NCBI RefSeq assembly: GCF_017355205.1
Contig: NZ_JADIJK010000007.1
Span: 124,001 to 188,000 of the forward strand
Source of the DNA: Bacillus sp. SD088
Lineage (GTDB): Bacteria; Bacillota; Bacilli; Bacillales; Bacillaceae_C
Length of the DNA stretch: 64,000 nt
Direction of reading: 5' to 3'
In this document: in pieces, positions 1 through 10,611 of the stretch
How positions within the stretch are numbered: position 1 is the first letter of the stretch
How the letters are laid out: every line of letters begins with the position of its first letter
Made by a program: the position numbers and the translations under genes
Notes under the pieces: model-generated
The model's database searches: none
What the model was told of the DNA's origin: nothing
Seen by the model: only the letters and a program-made list of their open reading frames with translations

Positions 1-970
1 GATTGAATTGGACAGATTGGATTAAATCTGTTCGCTCGGCATTCCATTTCGGTGATGTTTGTAGGCCAGCCTTTTCCAGTAAAGCTGATGTAAAAACAGC
101 TCCTTTTAACGCTTGACCTGTAATATGAGGAGCCAAAAAGAAACCCTGATACATTTCAAGTAAACTATAGAGAGAAGCCCCTGCCTCTCGTCCAATGCCC
201 GGTGAGGTCATTCGATAAGCACACATCTCAACAAATTGTGTCTTTCCCACTATATAACCGCCTGTTTTTACAATGCCGCCTCCGGGGTTCTTGATTAAAG
301 AGCCTGCCATTAAATCTGCCCCAACATGACAAGGTTCAAATTCTTCAACAAATTCACCATAGCAATTATCCACAAATACAATCAAGTCTGATTTTATTTC
401 TTTTACAAACTCAATCATCGTCTTAATTTCCGATATGGTAAATGAAGGTCGATCACCATATCCTTTAGAACGCTGAATGCCAATCATCTTTGTGTTTGGT
501 TTAATCGCATATCGTATCGCCTCATAATCAACAGAACCATCTTCACATAAATCTACACAATTATAGCTAACATTATATTCCTTTAACGAGCCATTGTCAT
601 GCCCTCTTAAACCAACTACCTCTTCCAGGGTATCATAGGGCTTTCCAGTCATATATAATAATTCATCACCTGGTCTGAGCATCGCAAATAGCGAAATAGA
701 AATAGCATGTGTTCCAGAAATAATCTGCGGACGAACCAATGCCGCTTCTCCGCCAAACACATCAGCGTACACAGCTTCTAACACTTCTCGCCCCATATCA
801 CCATACCCGTATCCGGTAGAAGGAGTAAAATGTATTTCGCTGACCCGATGTTTCTGAAAGCTTTCCAACACTCGTTGTTGGTTTACCTCAATCACCTGAT
901 CAATTTTTCTATGGATTGGTAAAATTTGTTCTTCAATATTTTCAATCATCTGCTTCAGTACTACATTCAT
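1..970 (-). CDS. ynbB: YnbB-like PLP-dependent Cys/Met-metabolism family protein (partial, C-terminus off window)
   Basis: The reading frame begins with ATG at 970 (MNVVLKQMIENIEEQ) and runs uninterrupted off the left edge, giving about 323 residues. It contains an SLIKNPGGG stretch typical of the pyridoxal-phosphate lysine segment, plus fold-type I features such as GYGYGDMGREVLE and ISGTHAIS. This matches the 'methionine gamma-lyase family / aluminum resistance' proteins represented by B. subtilis YnbB, whose substrate is not established. It lies 17 bp downstream of hflX, as ynbB follows ynbA in B. subtilis, so co-transcription is likely. An AAAGGGAG Shine-Dalgarno lies about 11 nt before the ATG. 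The family assignment is good; the enzymatic activity is unknown. Confidence 0.85.
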   Translation of the reverse strand, partial: MNVVLKQMIENIEEQILPIHRKIDQVIEVNQQRVLESFQKHRVSEIHFTPSTGYGYGDMGREVLEAVYADVFGGEAALVRPQIISGTHAISISLFAMLRPGDELLYMTGKPYDTLEEVVGLRGHDNGSLKEYNVSYNCVDLCEDGSVDYEAIRYAIKPNTKMIGIQRSKGYGDRPSFTISEIKTMIEFVKEIKSDLIVFVDNCYGEFVEEFEPCHVGADLMAGSLIKNPGGGIVKTGGYIVGKTQFVEMCAYRMTSPGIGREAGASLYSLLEMYQGFFLAPHITGQALKGAVFTSALLEKAGLQTSPKWNAERTDLIQSVQFN

Positions 971-987
971 TCTCTCTCTAACTCCCT

Positions 988-2238
988 TTAATCTCCGTAT
1001 AATTCCAACGCCGCCTTAACGGGATGATCTTCCAGCACATATCCTTTACATTTATAGGATTGTTCCTCTTCTAAAAACTTAAATTCTCGTAATATGGTGT
1101 CGTTTTTCAAAACGGACAAAAGTCTTCCTTCATTTGACGGAACGATGACTTGATAATAATCCATATTTTCGGTGGCCATTTTTTCAATGATTTGTTTTAA
1201 TTTTTGACGGTCACTATCATTCAAAGCACTCATAATTAAATGCTCACCTGTTTGAGGGACAAACTCTTGGGTAATTTGATCCGATTTATTATAAACGGTT
1301 AATTGGGGCAAATGATCCATTTCTAACTCTTTTAATAAATGCTGGACAGTATGCTCATGATTTTCATAATCAGGGTTTGAACTGTCTACTACATGAAGTA
1401 AAAGATCGGCATCTCGCACTTCCTCTAGGGTTGAACGAAACGCAGCAATTAACGTTGTGGGAAGATCTTGGATAAATCCCACTGTGTCCGTAAGAATCGC
1501 GCTATAGCCAATAGGCAGGACCAATTTTCTTGTTAAGGGATCAAGGGTTGCAAATAATTGATTTTCTTCAAATGCCTGTGCAGTGGATAATCTATTGAAT
1601 AACGTGGATTTCCCTGCATTTGTATAGCCAACAAGGGCAATTTGAAAGGCTCGATTACGTCGTCTTCTCTCACGATAACGTTCACGATGATGAACGACAA
1701 CTTGTAATTGCTTTTTTATCTCATCAATTCTACGACGAATATGCCGTCTGTCTGACTCTAGCTTCGTTTCACCTGGTCCCCTTGTTCCTATTCCGCCACC
1801 TAAGCGTGAGAGAAGAATACCCTGTCCTGCTAATCTTGGTAAAAGATATTGAAGTTGGGCAAGCTCAACTTGTAATTTCCCTTCTTTCGAACGGGCTCGT
1901 TGTGCAAAGATATCCAATATTAATTGGGGACGATCTAACACTTTTGCCATAAGTTTTTCTTGGAGATTTCGTTGCTGACTTGGAGAAAGCTCATCATTAA
2001 AAATGATTAAATCTGGTTCAAGTTCTTCCTCTAAATGCTGCAGTTCTTCCAATTTTCCTTTTCCAATATAAGTAGAAGGATGGATTTTTTCCTGTTTCTG
2101 AGTCAATGAAGCAATGGTATTCCCTCGCGCAGTCGAAACTAATGACTCAAGCTCAGACATGGAGTAGTGAAAATGTAAATTGGAATCAATCGTCTGGCTT
2201 CCAACGATAATAACCTTCTCTTTATCGGGTATCTGCAA
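988..2238 (-). CDS. hflX: HflX-type ribosome-associated GTPase
   Basis: HflX (YnbA) binds the 50S subunit and is linked to splitting or rescue of stalled ribosomes. The frame encodes the N-terminal HflX domain with the glycine-rich signature [14 protein letters not shown], a coiled, Arg-rich linker ([12 protein letters not shown]), then a TRAFAC GTPase domain with G1 GYTNAGKST near residue 203, G3 DTVGF and G4 NKSD. The longest frame starts at 2277 but has no Shine-Dalgarno. I prefer the TTG at 2238, which is preceded by AGAGGG at 6 nt and gives an N-terminus ([13 protein letters not shown]) of family length, about 416 residues. ynbB follows after 17 bp. A hairpin separates it from spoVK upstream. 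Confidence 0.93.
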   Translation of the reverse strand: MQIPDKEKVIIVGSQTIDSNLHFHYSMSELESLVSTARGNTIASLTQKQEKIHPSTYIGKGKLEELQHLEEELEPDLIIFNDELSPSQQRNLQEKLMAKVLDRPQLILDIFAQRARSKEGKLQVELAQLQYLLPRLAGQGILLSRLGGGIGTRGPGETKLESDRRHIRRRIDEIKKQLQVVVHHRERYRERRRRNRAFQIALVGYTNAGKSTLFNRLSTAQAFEENQLFATLDPLTRKLVLPIGYSAILTDTVGFIQDLPTTLIAAFRSTLEEVRDADLLLHVVDSSNPDYENHEHTVQHLLKELEMDHLPQLTVYNKSDQITQEFVPQTGEHLIMSALNDSDRQKLKQIIEKMATENMDYYQVIVPSNEGRLLSVLKNDTILREFKFLEEEQSYKCKGYVLEDHPVKAALELYGD

Positions 2239-2363
2239 ATGTTTCCCTCTTTTCCTCATATGCCATATTTTTATCATAACAAAAAGCGATTTTAAAGACG
2301 AATTTAGCGTTTTCCAAATAACGTCTTATTAGTGTATGTATACTTGTACATAACAAATTTCTA

Positions 2364-2400
2364 AACTGTCTTATAGCCAAGTGCTGGCCATAAGGACAGT
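2364..2400 (-). terminator. Hairpin, probable spoVK terminator
   Basis: An imperfect stem (ACTGTC-TTAT-GCCA with its complement, one or two bulges) lies 11 nt after the spoVK stop and is followed by a weak U-rich tail. It is the only structure between spoVK and hflX, so read-through is possible. Confidence 0.55.
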
Positions 2401-2410
2401 ATTTTCAACC

Positions 2411-3346
2411 CTACTTAGAGAAATTAAAATCTTCGCTCATCAAGGTTGCTAATCTATTTTTATCTAAATGTGATTCACTTAAAAGTCGCATCGCTTGTGA
2501 GCGAATTGCTTTTTCGATTTGGTTGCGAACGTAACGCCCATTTGAAAAATGCTCCCCCTTTATGCCTTTCACATAAAGCAAGTGATCTTTCAATTTTGCC
2601 TCTGCTTCTTTGCTTAAAATATATTCTTTCTCTCCCACCATCCGACGTCCGATATCCATTAATTCATTAGCCGTATAGTCCGGAAAATGAAAAACGAGTG
2701 GAAAGCGAGAATGGAGGCCAGGATTCAAACTAAGAAAATAATCCATTTCTTGGGAGTATCCCGCTAAAATAAGAATAAATTCATTTTGCTTATCTTCCAT
2801 ATGCTTCACTAATGTATCAATCGCTTCTTTTCCAAAATCTTTTTCCCCGCCACGTCCTAATGAATAGGCTTCATCAATAAATAAAACTCCTCCTGTTGCT
2901 TTCTTGATTAAATCACGTGTTTTTTGAGCAGTATGACCAATATATTCTCCCACTAAATCGGCTCTTTCAGCTTCAATCAGATGTCCCTTAGGCAAAATAT
3001 CCATTTTTTGAAATAGCTTTCCGATTAATCGGGCAACCGTTGTTTTCCCTGTACCTGGATTACCTTTAAACATCATGTGCAAAACTTGCTGCCCTGGTTT
3101 TAATCCCGCTTCTTCTCGTCTTTTATTTATATAGATCCAGGCATATACTTCTTTCATCATTTTTTTTATTTGTGTCATTCCAACAAGAGTATTCATTTCT
3201 TTTTCAATCTCTTTCAGGATCGCATGTTCTTGTGATAAAGGTTTTGGTGATATGCTCTTTTGCAAATCAGATTTCTTTTCTCTATTATTCACATTCAGCA
3301 TAATACTGATCTGTCCATTATTTTTCATTCTAATCGGTTCACTCAT
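2411..3346 (-). CDS. spoVK: Stage V sporulation protein K, AAA+ ATPase
   Basis: SpoVK (SpoVJ) is a mother-cell AAA+ protein needed for spore maturation; its substrate is unknown. The CbbX/SpoVK-type AAA domain shows Walker A GNPGTGKTT at about residue 98, Walker B GVLFIDEAYSL and an arginine-finger region (GLHSRFP). The C-terminal lid contains FSNGRYVRNQIEKAI. The frame opens at GTG 3355, but GAGGTGA is best spaced for the ATG at 3346, giving about 311 residues. A long repeat-filled gap separates it from hfq upstream, so it must have its own promoter. I could not identify a clear sporulation-sigma promoter. Confidence 0.92.
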   Translation of the reverse strand: MSEPIRMKNNGQISIMLNVNNREKKSDLQKSISPKPLSQEHAILKEIEKEMNTLVGMTQIKKMMKEVYAWIYINKRREEAGLKPGQQVLHMMFKGNPGTGKTTVARLIGKLFQKMDILPKGHLIEAERADLVGEYIGHTAQKTRDLIKKATGGVLFIDEAYSLGRGGEKDFGKEAIDTLVKHMEDKQNEFILILAGYSQEMDYFLSLNPGLHSRFPLVFHFPDYTANELMDIGRRMVGEKEYILSKEAEAKLKDHLLYVKGIKGEHFSNGRYVRNQIEKAIRSQAMRLLSESHLDKNRLATLMSEDFNFSK

Positions 3347-3410
3347 CCTCATCACCTCACATTAAAAACAGTATACGCCCAAAGCTGCAATTTTGTGCCC
3401 AGTTCAATCA

Positions 3411-3592
3411 AGAAAAGCGCAAGGCGCCCACCTATCGGCGAGAAGCAAATGTTCTGAGACAAAGAAAGGCGTTCTTTGCCTTTCATTGGCTCAGGTTATT
3501 TCGTGGAACATCGGCTAAGGTCGCCACGTCCTGTGGCAACGCCGATGGACTCGCTCCTGCGAGCCTCAAGCCGATGGCGCCTGGAGCTAGAC
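3411..3592 (+). repeat. Family A intergenic repeat, copy 1
   Basis: This copy runs from AAAAGCGCAAGGCGCC to GGCGCCTGGAGCTAGA. Inside are a long hairpin (arms CTGAG-CAA-GAAAGGC and complement, about 3450-3494), an outer CATCGGC/GCCGATG stem enclosing GCCAC-GTCCT-GTGGC (3523-3537), and CTCGC-TCCT-GCGAG (3550-3563). The orientation is arbitrary. There is no coding potential. With copy 2 it fills most of the 730-bp gap between hfq and spoVK. Confidence 0.8.
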
Positions 3593-3650
3593 AACAATTG
3601 CAAGGTAAACACTTATCCATAAGCTACAATTTTATAATTTCTCAAACCAG

Positions 3651-3823
3651 AACAAACGCACAAGCGCCTTGATGTAAGAACATCGGCTAAGTTCGCGACG
3701 TCCCGGCGGCAGACTCAAACAGCGACGTCCTGTCGCTTCGTCTGCACTAGTAATATCCTGTACGTCGCAACGCTGATGAACGGACATCCTGTGAGCTTCC
3801 CGGCCTAGGCACTGGAGCTAGAT
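3651..3823 (+). repeat. Family A intergenic repeat, copy 2
   Basis: A diverged tandem neighbour of copy 1, in the same orientation. It keeps the ACAAGCGCC-like left end and the CACTGGAGCTAGAT right end, and the hairpin GCGAC-GTCCT-GTCGC at 3722-3736. The linker between copies (3593-3650) has a decayed DnaA-box-like ACTTATCCATA. Nothing else recognisable lies in 3824-3985. Confidence 0.7.
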
Positions 3824-3990
3824 CCAGTATTAGCTAAAATTATACGTTTTTATCTTTTTAAAAAGGATTATTTCAGTATATTCAACCTTAATCGCAGCCA
3901 TTACTGTGGAAAACGGGAAATGCTAAAATATGTACGAATGAATTCTTATGTGTGTGTGATATTCAGTACACTTGACCTAATTAGTGGGAA

Positions 3991-4080
3991 GTATCCTGCC
4001 CAATAATGCAGGATACAAAGAAAGCCGTTTATAACAGAATCCTTATTTTATAAGGAACCTATTGCAAACAGCTTTCTTCA
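3991..4080 (-). terminator. hfq terminator (two stacked hairpins)
   Basis: Immediately after hfq, a long stem (GAAAGCTGTTT with AAACGGCTTTC, inner arms AGGTTCCTTAT/ATAAGGATTCT) spans about 4020-4079. It is followed by a second perfect hairpin, GTATCCTGC/GCAGGATAC, at 3991-4016. Together they probably end the miaA-hfq transcript. Confidence 0.7.
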
Positions 4081-4086
4081 AACGGT

Positions 4087-4314
4087 TTATTCTTCTAATT
4101 TAATTTGAATATTACGTTGGGGTGAAAAAGTTGAGATAGCATGTTTAAATACTAATTGTTGTTTTCCTTCTGATTCAAACAGTACTGTAAAATTATCAAA
4201 TCCCTTAACATTTCCGCGAAGTTGAAATCCATTTAGTAGAAATAAAGTAACTGGGATTGCTTCCTTTCGAAGTTGATTCAAAAATTGATCTTGAATATTG
4301 ACTGATGATTTCAT
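4087..4314 (-). CDS. hfq: RNA chaperone Hfq
   Basis: At 75 residues it has normal Gram-positive Hfq length and includes only the Sm core with a very short tail. The Sm1 motif is in the [19 protein letters not shown] region and Sm2 contains the diagnostic FKHAIS (KH pair). The C-terminus is acidic (KLEE). Hfq forms a hexameric ring that binds small RNAs and A-rich mRNA; in Bacillus its regulatory role is modest. A perfect AGGAGG precedes the ATG. It follows miaA by 28 bp, the conserved miaA-hfq pair, so it is probably co-transcribed with miaA. Confidence 0.96.
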   Translation of the reverse strand: MKSSVNIQDQFLNQLRKEAIPVTLFLLNGFQLRGNVKGFDNFTVLFESEGKQQLVFKHAISTFSPQRNIQIKLEE

Positions 4315-4342
4315 TAAATGGCCTCCTAATTTATCTCTATAT

Positions 4343-5311
4343 TTAATTATTCGATTTTAATTCAAGCTTTCCTGCTATAAAATCGATAATTCCGGCTATT
4401 TTTTTCCAGTCTTCCCTTTGATCCGTTAAATCAAACCATTCCGCCTCCATTTTATTTCTAAACCATGTTAATTGACGCTTAGCGTAATGACGGGAATTCT
4501 TTTTAAGTAAAGTAAGTGCTTCTTCATAAGAAGTTCTTTTTTCAAGATAATCAGCGATTTCTTTATAGCCGATTGCCTTCATGGATTGGTGTTCACGATG
4601 AAGGCCATTGTTCATCAGATCGCTTACCTCTTGAACAAGTCCTTCCTCCATCATTATATCAACTCTGTGATCAATTCGTTGATATAATATTTCTCTATCC
4701 ATTGTTAATCCAATTAATACATCTTGATATAAAGGAATATTTTGTTGCTTTTTTTGGAATTCAGTCATTGTTTTTCCTGTACAATGAAAGATTTCTAACG
4801 CTCTTATTACCCGACGATGATTATTTGGATGGATTTTGTCTGCAGCATCAGGGTCAACGGCTTCTAACTGATTATATAAATTCATTGCTTCTCCTGACTG
4901 AACTTTTTCTTCCATCCTCTTCCTAAAGGATGGATCAGCAGGTGCATCGGAAAATTGATAGTCATATAAGACGGATTGAATATATAGTCCCGTTCCTCCA
5001 ACAAGAATAGGTAAATGCCCTCTACTCTGTACCTCTTTAATTTTTTCTCTGACAACTTTTTGATATTCTGCTACCGAAAATGACTCCCGTGGATCTTTAA
5101 AACTTAAAAGATGATGAGGCACTCCTTGCATTTCGCTAGGTTTAATTTTTGCTGTTCCAATATCCATCCCTCTATAAATTTGCATTGAATCGCCACTAAT
5201 AATTTCCCCATTAAATCTTTTAGCAATTTGTAGACTTAATTCTGTTTTCCCTACAGCGGTTGGTCCAATGACGGAAACAACCTTTTCCTTCTGTCTGCTT
5301 GGCAATTTCAT
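4343..5311 (-). CDS. miaA: tRNA dimethylallyltransferase MiaA
   Basis: MiaA adds a dimethylallyl group to N6 of A37 in tRNAs reading U-starting codons. The product is then methylthiolated by MiaB, also encoded in this window. The 322-residue protein has P-loop GPTAVGKT (residues about 16-23), [17 protein letters not shown] and GGTGLYIQ, the usual MiaA signatures. The C-terminal [13 protein letters not shown] is the conserved tRNA-contact segment. The Shine-Dalgarno is weak (GAGAAAG). hfq follows at 28 bp. Upstream is a 21-nt perfect inverted repeat that could be regulatory. Confidence 0.96.
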   Translation of the reverse strand: MKLPSRQKEKVVSVIGPTAVGKTELSLQIAKRFNGEIISGDSMQIYRGMDIGTAKIKPSEMQGVPHHLLSFKDPRESFSVAEYQKVVREKIKEVQSRGHLPILVGGTGLYIQSVLYDYQFSDAPADPSFRKRMEEKVQSGEAMNLYNQLEAVDPDAADKIHPNNHRRVIRALEIFHCTGKTMTEFQKKQQNIPLYQDVLIGLTMDREILYQRIDHRVDIMMEEGLVQEVSDLMNNGLHREHQSMKAIGYKEIADYLEKRTSYEEALTLLKKNSRHYAKRQLTWFRNKMEAEWFDLTDQREDWKKIAGIIDFIAGKLELKSNN

Positions 5312-5399
5312 TCACTGCTTTCTCAAAACACCATTTTTTTAAATAATACCATATCTTATCAATGGGCTTATAGTATTATGGTCATTTTCGTCTTTAAGT

Positions 5400-5420
5400 T
5401 TACATAATAATATTATGTAA
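5400..5420. promoter_or_regulatory. Perfect 10-bp inverted repeat upstream of miaA
   Basis: Two 10-nt arms TTACATAATA/TATTATGTAA flank a single central base, about 90 nt before the miaA start. It is AT-only except for one G/C pair per arm and has no U-tract, so it looks more like an operator than a terminator. No regulator is known to me for this site. Confidence 0.4.
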
Positions 5421-5429
5421 TACCATAAA

Positions 5430-5466
5430 ATAAAACCATCTGGAAGTATAATCCAGATGGTTTTAT
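5430..5466. terminator. Intrinsic terminator, bidirectional
   Basis: A 13-bp perfect stem, AAAACCATCTGGA with TCCAGATGGTTTT, has a 7-nt loop and T-runs on both strands. It begins right at the stop of the small membrane protein gene and separates it from miaA. Confidence 0.85.
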
Positions 5467-5733
5467 TTAAAACGAAATCATAATGCCAATCGCAGTCGCT
5501 ATTACAAGTACTGTTAAGCCGATATAGATCCATGTTAATGATTTTATATTTGTTTTTAATGACTTTGTCTCATATTCATGAGATCTAGCAATCTCTTCTT
5601 TGAGTGAATCGCCTTCTACTTCGTATTGTTTTTGCTTGGTACTTACTTCTTTGCCAACTAATAAAGTACCAACAAGAGCAATTATGAATACAACAATAAC
5701 AGCAATAATCAGGAATGTATACACTTTTATCAT
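5467..5733 (-). CDS. Small two-helix membrane protein of unknown function
   Basis: This 88-residue frame encodes an N-terminal transmembrane helix (about residues 5-27, FLIIAVIVVFIIALVGTLLV), a charged central segment (residues 30-65, Lys/Glu-rich and possibly coiled) and a second helix (about 67-87). It is sandwiched between mutL and miaA and ends in a strong terminator, which supports it being a gene. AGGAG lies only 2 nt before the ATG, so initiation may use this ATG poorly or start slightly downstream. I do not recognise a family. Topology with both ends on the same side of the membrane is inferred from two helices. Confidence 0.7.
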   Translation of the reverse strand: MIKVYTFLIIAVIVVFIIALVGTLLVGKEVSTKQKQYEVEGDSLKEEIARSHEYETKSLKTNIKSLTWIYIGLTVLVIATAIGIMISF

Positions 5734-5814
5734 TACTCCTATCTGTTAGCCTAAATGTTATTTCTATTGTATCGTACTCTATATTTTTAATCCGTATGAC
5801 ATTTGACAATTATC

Positions 5815-7662
5815 TTACATAATTCTTTTAAACATTTTTTCTATTTCGTACGTTGAAAAATGAACGATAATTGGCCTGCCATGTGGGCATGTGAAAGGAT
5901 CTTCGGTTTGACGCAATTCCTGAAGTAAAGCTTGAATTTCATCTTGTCTTAAAAAACGATTTGCTTTTATAGATCCTTTACAACTCATCATAATCGCTGC
6001 TTCTTCTAGTAAGGTCTTAATATTCATCTTTTTCATAGCAAGAAGTTGCTCAATGAGATCCTCAATCGTTTCTTTTTCATAGCCCTTCGGAAACCAGTTC
6101 GGGTGCGAGCGAACAATAAAACTATTCGTCCCAAAGTCTTCCAAAAAAATCCCGACTGTTTCTAGTTCATTCTTATATTCTCCTATTTTAATATATTCAT
6201 CTGTCGAAAATTCCAATGTTAAAGGAACGAGCATTTCTTGGAGTTCATTGGTCACTTCTCCCACCTTTTCACGGAAATACTCATATTTTATACGTTCTTG
6301 GGCTGCGTGTTGATCGATCATATAAAAACCTCGATCATTTTGCGCTAAAATATAGGTACCATGCAATTGGCCAATTGCATATAAAGGTGGGATTCGATCA
6401 GATGCTACCTCCCTCTTCTTTTCGATGACCGGATCCATTGTTGTAACAGCTTCTTTAGCGACAAAACCTGTCGGCTGTTCTTCAATCTCCGGCTTATACT
6501 CAGTTGCTGTTTCATCTGGCACTGATGTATCCGTATGTGGGATAGACGGCTTGCTTATCGAATATTCCTCACTTTTTGAAAATAGTGATTTAGCTGGTTT
6601 ATTTTCTTCAAGATGCAGATAGGTTTGCTCCGATTTCTGTTCATTTCTCTTTGCTATATTTCCCTCTGGAATTAACTCTTGTTGTTGAAATGCTTGCTTG
6701 ATGGTGGTTGAAATTAACTGTTCAAGCTCAGTTTCTTTACTAAGGCGAACAGTCATTTTAGCCGGGTGAACATTGACGTCTACTAATATCGGATCCATCT
6801 CTATAGATAATAAAACAATAGGATGACGATTGATTGGTAATAAAGTATGATATCCATTCATAATCGCATTCACTAACGAATAATTCTTGATAAACCGGCC
6901 ATTGACCATCGTTGAAATATAATTTCGAGAGGCCCGAGTGATTTCTGGTAATGCTATCCAACCACTCAGTGTAAAATCAAGCGATTGTGCTGTAATTGGA
7001 ATCATTTTTCTGGCGATATTCATTCCATAAATAGCCGCTAACACTTGCCGAATATCACCGTTTCCATTTGTTCTTAATAACTCTCTGTCATTATGACGAA
7101 GTCGGAAGGAAATTTCCGGATGAGCAAGGGCTAAGCGATTGACAATATCAGAAATATGACCAATTTCCGTATGAATGGACTTCATATATTTTAAACGGGC
7201 AGGTGTGTTAAAAAACAATCCAGAAACCGTTAGCTCTGTCCCAACACGAGCGGATGACTTTTCTTGACGAAGTAATTTCCCCGCCTCTAAACAGACTTTT
7301 GTACCCGGTTTTCCGGCTTTAGCCGAGGTTAGTTCAACCATGGAAACTGAAGCGATACTAGGGAGAGCCTCCCCCCTAAATCCTAATGTGCGAATTCGAA
7401 ACAGATCATTTTCATCTTTAATCTTACTTGTGGCATGTCGTTTAAATGCTCTTAGGACATCTTCTTCATCAATGCCCTCCCCGTTATCTAAAACCCGAAT
7501 TTTCCCCAGGCCAGCTTCTTCCACATCAATTTCAATGATCGTGCTACAGGCATCAATCGCATTTTCTATCAATTCTTTTACAACAGAGGCAGGACGTTCT
7601 ACTACCTCTCCTGCAGCAATTTTATTAGAAAGGTAATCATCTAATTCAATAATTTCGGACAT
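5815..7662 (-). CDS. mutL: DNA mismatch repair protein MutL
   Basis: MutL couples MutS mismatch recognition to strand removal. In bacteria without MutH it is itself a nickase. The N-terminal GHKL ATPase shows [21 protein letters not shown] and [12 protein letters not shown]. After a disordered acidic linker (residues about 330-430) the C-terminal domain carries the metal-binding endonuclease motif [12 protein letters not shown] near residue 450, SCKGSIKAN, and CPHGRP near the end, so it should be nuclease-active. The frame opens earlier, but GGTGGA is best placed for the ATG at 7662, giving [20 protein letters not shown]. It lies downstream of mutS but is separated by a 200-bp repeat. Confidence 0.96.
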   Translation of the reverse strand: MSEIIELDDYLSNKIAAGEVVERPASVVKELIENAIDACSTIIEIDVEEAGLGKIRVLDNGEGIDEEDVLRAFKRHATSKIKDENDLFRIRTLGFRGEALPSIASVSMVELTSAKAGKPGTKVCLEAGKLLRQEKSSARVGTELTVSGLFFNTPARLKYMKSIHTEIGHISDIVNRLALAHPEISFRLRHNDRELLRTNGNGDIRQVLAAIYGMNIARKMIPITAQSLDFTLSGWIALPEITRASRNYISTMVNGRFIKNYSLVNAIMNGYHTLLPINRHPIVLLSIEMDPILVDVNVHPAKMTVRLSKETELEQLISTTIKQAFQQQELIPEGNIAKRNEQKSEQTYLHLEENKPAKSLFSKSEEYSISKPSIPHTDTSVPDETATEYKPEIEEQPTGFVAKEAVTTMDPVIEKKREVASDRIPPLYAIGQLHGTYILAQNDRGFYMIDQHAAQERIKYEYFREKVGEVTNELQEMLVPLTLEFSTDEYIKIGEYKNELETVGIFLEDFGTNSFIVRSHPNWFPKGYEKETIEDLIEQLLAMKKMNIKTLLEEAAIMMSCKGSIKANRFLRQDEIQALLQELRQTEDPFTCPHGRPIIVHFSTYEIEKMFKRIM

Positions 7663-7698
7663 CATGATTCCACCTTTCATTCTTTATGATTAAGGGTA

Positions 7699-7877
7699 TG
7701 TTCAAAAAAAGACCAAGTCGACGATTACGCAATCATTAATGTTCGTCATAGAAGGTGTCGGCACTTAATCGAAGTCACTTTCTCGTTGTGTCATTTAACC
7801 GGAGGCCTGCAGGACGCAGGTCACAAAGACGTGGCGATTGATGTCGCGAATTTAGCCTTTGATCCTTATTTTTGAAC
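7699..7877. repeat. Family B intergenic repeat, copy 1
   Basis: It is bounded by TGTTCAAAAA at the left and the inverted TTTTTGAAC at the right. The interior has degraded short hairpins (GCAGGACGCAGG region) and no open frame. It lies entirely within the mutS-mutL gap. Confidence 0.65.
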
Positions 7878-7880
7878 TTC

Positions 7881-10469
7881 CTATTTAACTTGTTTTTTAA
7901 GCTCATAGAGTAAATTCATCGCTTGCATCGGGTTTAATTCTAAAATATCGATGTTGCGGATTTTCTCTAACACTTTGTGATCTGAAGTACGAGTTTGAGT
8001 TGGTTTTGGTGGTTCAAACAATGTGAGCTGTTCTTGAACTTTGTCATTTTCTTCATCCATTGATACGGCTGTTTCAAGCCGTGAATCTCTAGCTGATTTT
8101 TCCAATTCAGCTAATACTTCATTCGCTCGTTTAATAAGGCTTGCCGGAAGTTCCGCTAATTCTGCAACATGAATACCATAGCTTTTATCCGCTGCCCCTT
8201 TCTTTACTTTATGAAGAAAAACAAGTTTTCCTTGTTGCTCAATGGCACTAACATGTACATTGCTTAATTTGGCTAACTTTTCTTCCAAGACCGTTAATTC
8301 ATGATAATGGGTTGAAAAAAGTGTTTTAGCTCCGATATTTTCATGGATATATTCAATAATTGCTTGTGCCAAAGCCATTCCATCATAGGTAGACGTTCCA
8401 CGTCCTATTTCATCGAACAGGATTAAACTATCATTTGTCGCATGCATGAGTGCATTTTTCGCTTCAAGCATCTCAACCATAAAGGTACTTTGTCCTGAAA
8501 TTAAGTCATCCGCCGCTCCAATCCGCGTAAATATCTGATCAAAGATTGGTAACTCAACGGATTTGGCTGGAACAAAACAACCAATTTGGGCCATTAGAGC
8601 AATCAAGGCAATTTGTCGCATATATGTACTCTTACCCGACATATTTGGCCCTGTGATTAAAAACATCTCATTCTGCTCATTCATATAACAATCATTTGGT
8701 ACATAATGATTGGAATCCATCACCTTCTCAACAACTGGATGTCGTCCTTCTTCTATAGCAATGTTTCGATTTGAGTTGAAAAGGGGACGTGTATAATGGC
8801 GCTTTTCACTAAGTGTTGCAAAACATTGAAAAACATCTAACATACTGATGATTTTGGCCGTTTGTTGAATCCTTTTTATATAAGATTGCACCGTTTCCCT
8901 TATGTTTAGAAATAATTCGTATTCTAAATCGACACTTTTTTCCTCTGCTTGGAGAATAAGTGCTTCTTTTTCTTTTAATTCAGGCGTTATATATCTCTCT
9001 GAATTGGCTAATGTTTGTTTCCGTTCATAGCGTGAATCTTCAAGGAGATGGGTATTCGCTCGTGTCACTTCAATATAATAACCGAATACTCGGTTAAACC
9101 CTACTTTTAAAGATTTTATTCCCGTTTTTTCTCTTTCTTTTTTTTCTAACTGAGCAAGCCATTGTTTTCCATTTCGGCTGGCATCTCGATACTTGTCCAG
9201 TTCTTGATGGAAACCATCTTTAATAAGTCCTCCCTCTTTAATTGTTAACGGGGGTTGATCAATAATCGCATTTTCTAACAAGGTGACTAAATCTTCACAT
9301 GGATCTAACTGATTTGCTAAATCCTTCGCCCACTCTTGCTCTAATTGTTCCGTTAATTGTTTGATAGCTGGGATTTGCATTAAGGACTTTTTCAACTGAA
9401 TAAAATCGCGGGCATTTGCATTTCCAAAGGCAACGCGACCAGATAGACGCTCTAAATCATACACGCCGGTTAATTTATCTCGTAGGTCTTCTCTTTCAAA
9501 ATAATGTTCCAATAGCGTTTCAACCATATCAAGCCGTTGTTTAATCTTCATTTCGTTAATAAGAGGGCGATCCATCCATTGTCGCAATAAACGACCGCCC
9601 ATTGCTGTGACCGTTTCATCTAATAGCCATAATAATGTGCCTTTATTATTATTTCCACGGATTGACTCTGAGATTTCGAGATTCCGTTTTGAAAAATAAT
9701 CAATTTTCATATATTGATTTAATTCATATTCAGTAAATGCCTGTAAATGGTGGAGACTTCTTTTTTGTGATCTTTTTAGATAGTGTAATAGTCGGTGCGC
9801 AACCATTTTTAATGGTTGATGATGAAGCTGATTCACTAATTCATGAAATTCTTCAGTCTCTGTTCCTTGATCTTCAAAAGAAATAACCACATGACAGCGT
9901 GTCTGTATGAAGGTAATCTCTTTTTGATCAAAATTCGGATCAACTACGATTTCTTTCGCCCCAATTGAAGCTATTTCATGCGATAATCGTTCTAAGGAAT
10001 CCTCCAATAATAAGGCTTTGCTTTCTCCTGTTGACAAATCTGTATAGGCAAGCGCATATTTTCCAGACTGATCACAATGAATCGACGCAATGTAGTTATT
10101 TTCCTTATCATTTAGCCCTTTTTCATCCATAACAGTACCAGGGGTAATTAATTGAATCACTTCACGTCGTACAACACCTTTTGCTTGCTTCGGATCTTCT
10201 GTTTGCTCACAAATGGCTACTTTATAGCCTTTATCAATTAATTGTTCTATATAACCTGTAGCAGCATGATATGGAACCCCACACATCGGTATTTTTTCTT
10301 CAGCTCCGCCATCCCTGCTTGTTAATGTGATTTCTAAAACCTGAGACGCTTTTAACGCATCTTCAAAAAACATTTCATAAAAATCTCCTAAACGAAAAAA
10401 CAAAAAGGCATCTTGATATTCAGCCTTTATTTTTAAATATTGTTGTATCATCGGAGTATATTGAGCCAT
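7881..10469 (-). CDS. mutS: DNA mismatch recognition ATPase MutS
   Basis: MutS binds mismatches and small loops and recruits MutL. The mismatch-binding domain has the diagnostic Phe-x-Glu ([11 protein letters not shown]; residues about 25-35). The ABC-type ATPase has Walker [11 protein letters not shown] at about 605, [13 protein letters not shown] and STHYHEL. The C-terminal tail carries QLTLFEPP, a beta-clamp-binding-like motif. The longest frame starts 51 nt upstream; the ATG at 10469 ([15 protein letters not shown]) fits the family N-terminus and is preceded by GAAAGGAAA. Length is about 862 residues, which is normal. Confidence 0.97.
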   Translation of the reverse strand: MAQYTPMIQQYLKIKAEYQDAFLFFRLGDFYEMFFEDALKASQVLEITLTSRDGGAEEKIPMCGVPYHAATGYIEQLIDKGYKVAICEQTEDPKQAKGVVRREVIQLITPGTVMDEKGLNDKENNYIASIHCDQSGKYALAYTDLSTGESKALLLEDSLERLSHEIASIGAKEIVVDPNFDQKEITFIQTRCHVVISFEDQGTETEEFHELVNQLHHQPLKMVAHRLLHYLKRSQKRSLHHLQAFTEYELNQYMKIDYFSKRNLEISESIRGNNNKGTLLWLLDETVTAMGGRLLRQWMDRPLINEMKIKQRLDMVETLLEHYFEREDLRDKLTGVYDLERLSGRVAFGNANARDFIQLKKSLMQIPAIKQLTEQLEQEWAKDLANQLDPCEDLVTLLENAIIDQPPLTIKEGGLIKDGFHQELDKYRDASRNGKQWLAQLEKKEREKTGIKSLKVGFNRVFGYYIEVTRANTHLLEDSRYERKQTLANSERYITPELKEKEALILQAEEKSVDLEYELFLNIRETVQSYIKRIQQTAKIISMLDVFQCFATLSEKRHYTRPLFNSNRNIAIEEGRHPVVEKVMDSNHYVPNDCYMNEQNEMFLITGPNMSGKSTYMRQIALIALMAQIGCFVPAKSVELPIFDQIFTRIGAADDLISGQSTFMVEMLEAKNALMHATNDSLILFDEIGRGTSTYDGMALAQAIIEYIHENIGAKTLFSTHYHELTVLEEKLAKLSNVHVSAIEQQGKLVFLHKVKKGAADKSYGIHVAELAELPASLIKRANEVLAELEKSARDSRLETAVSMDEENDKVQEQLTLFEPPKPTQTRTSDHKVLEKIRNIDILELNPMQAMNLLYELKKQVK

Positions 10470-10510
10470 TATGTACCGATTTCCTTTCTTCTTGAAACTA
10501 TGTACAAACA

Positions 10511-10519
10511 AGTATAACA
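10511..10519 (-). promoter_or_regulatory. Candidate extended -10 promoter for mutS
   Basis: On the minus strand TG-T-TATACT forms an extended -10, about 40 nt upstream of the mutS ATG. The -35 at 17 bp (TGATTG) is poor. This would give mutS(L) expression independent of the sporulation gene cotE. Confidence 0.45.
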
Positions 10520-10579
10520 TACCAAGGTTTATTCAATCACTAATGGAAATTTTCAATTCATCAAAGAATATTTACCCAA

Positions 10580-10611
10580 AAAGAAAAACCGGAAAAATTT
10601 TTCCCGGTTTA
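10580..10611 (-). terminator. cotE terminator
   Basis: The hairpin AAACCGG…CCGGTTT with an A/T-rich inner stem, followed by UUUUUC on the minus strand, overlaps the cotE stop codon. It insulates mutS from cotE transcription. Confidence 0.8.
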
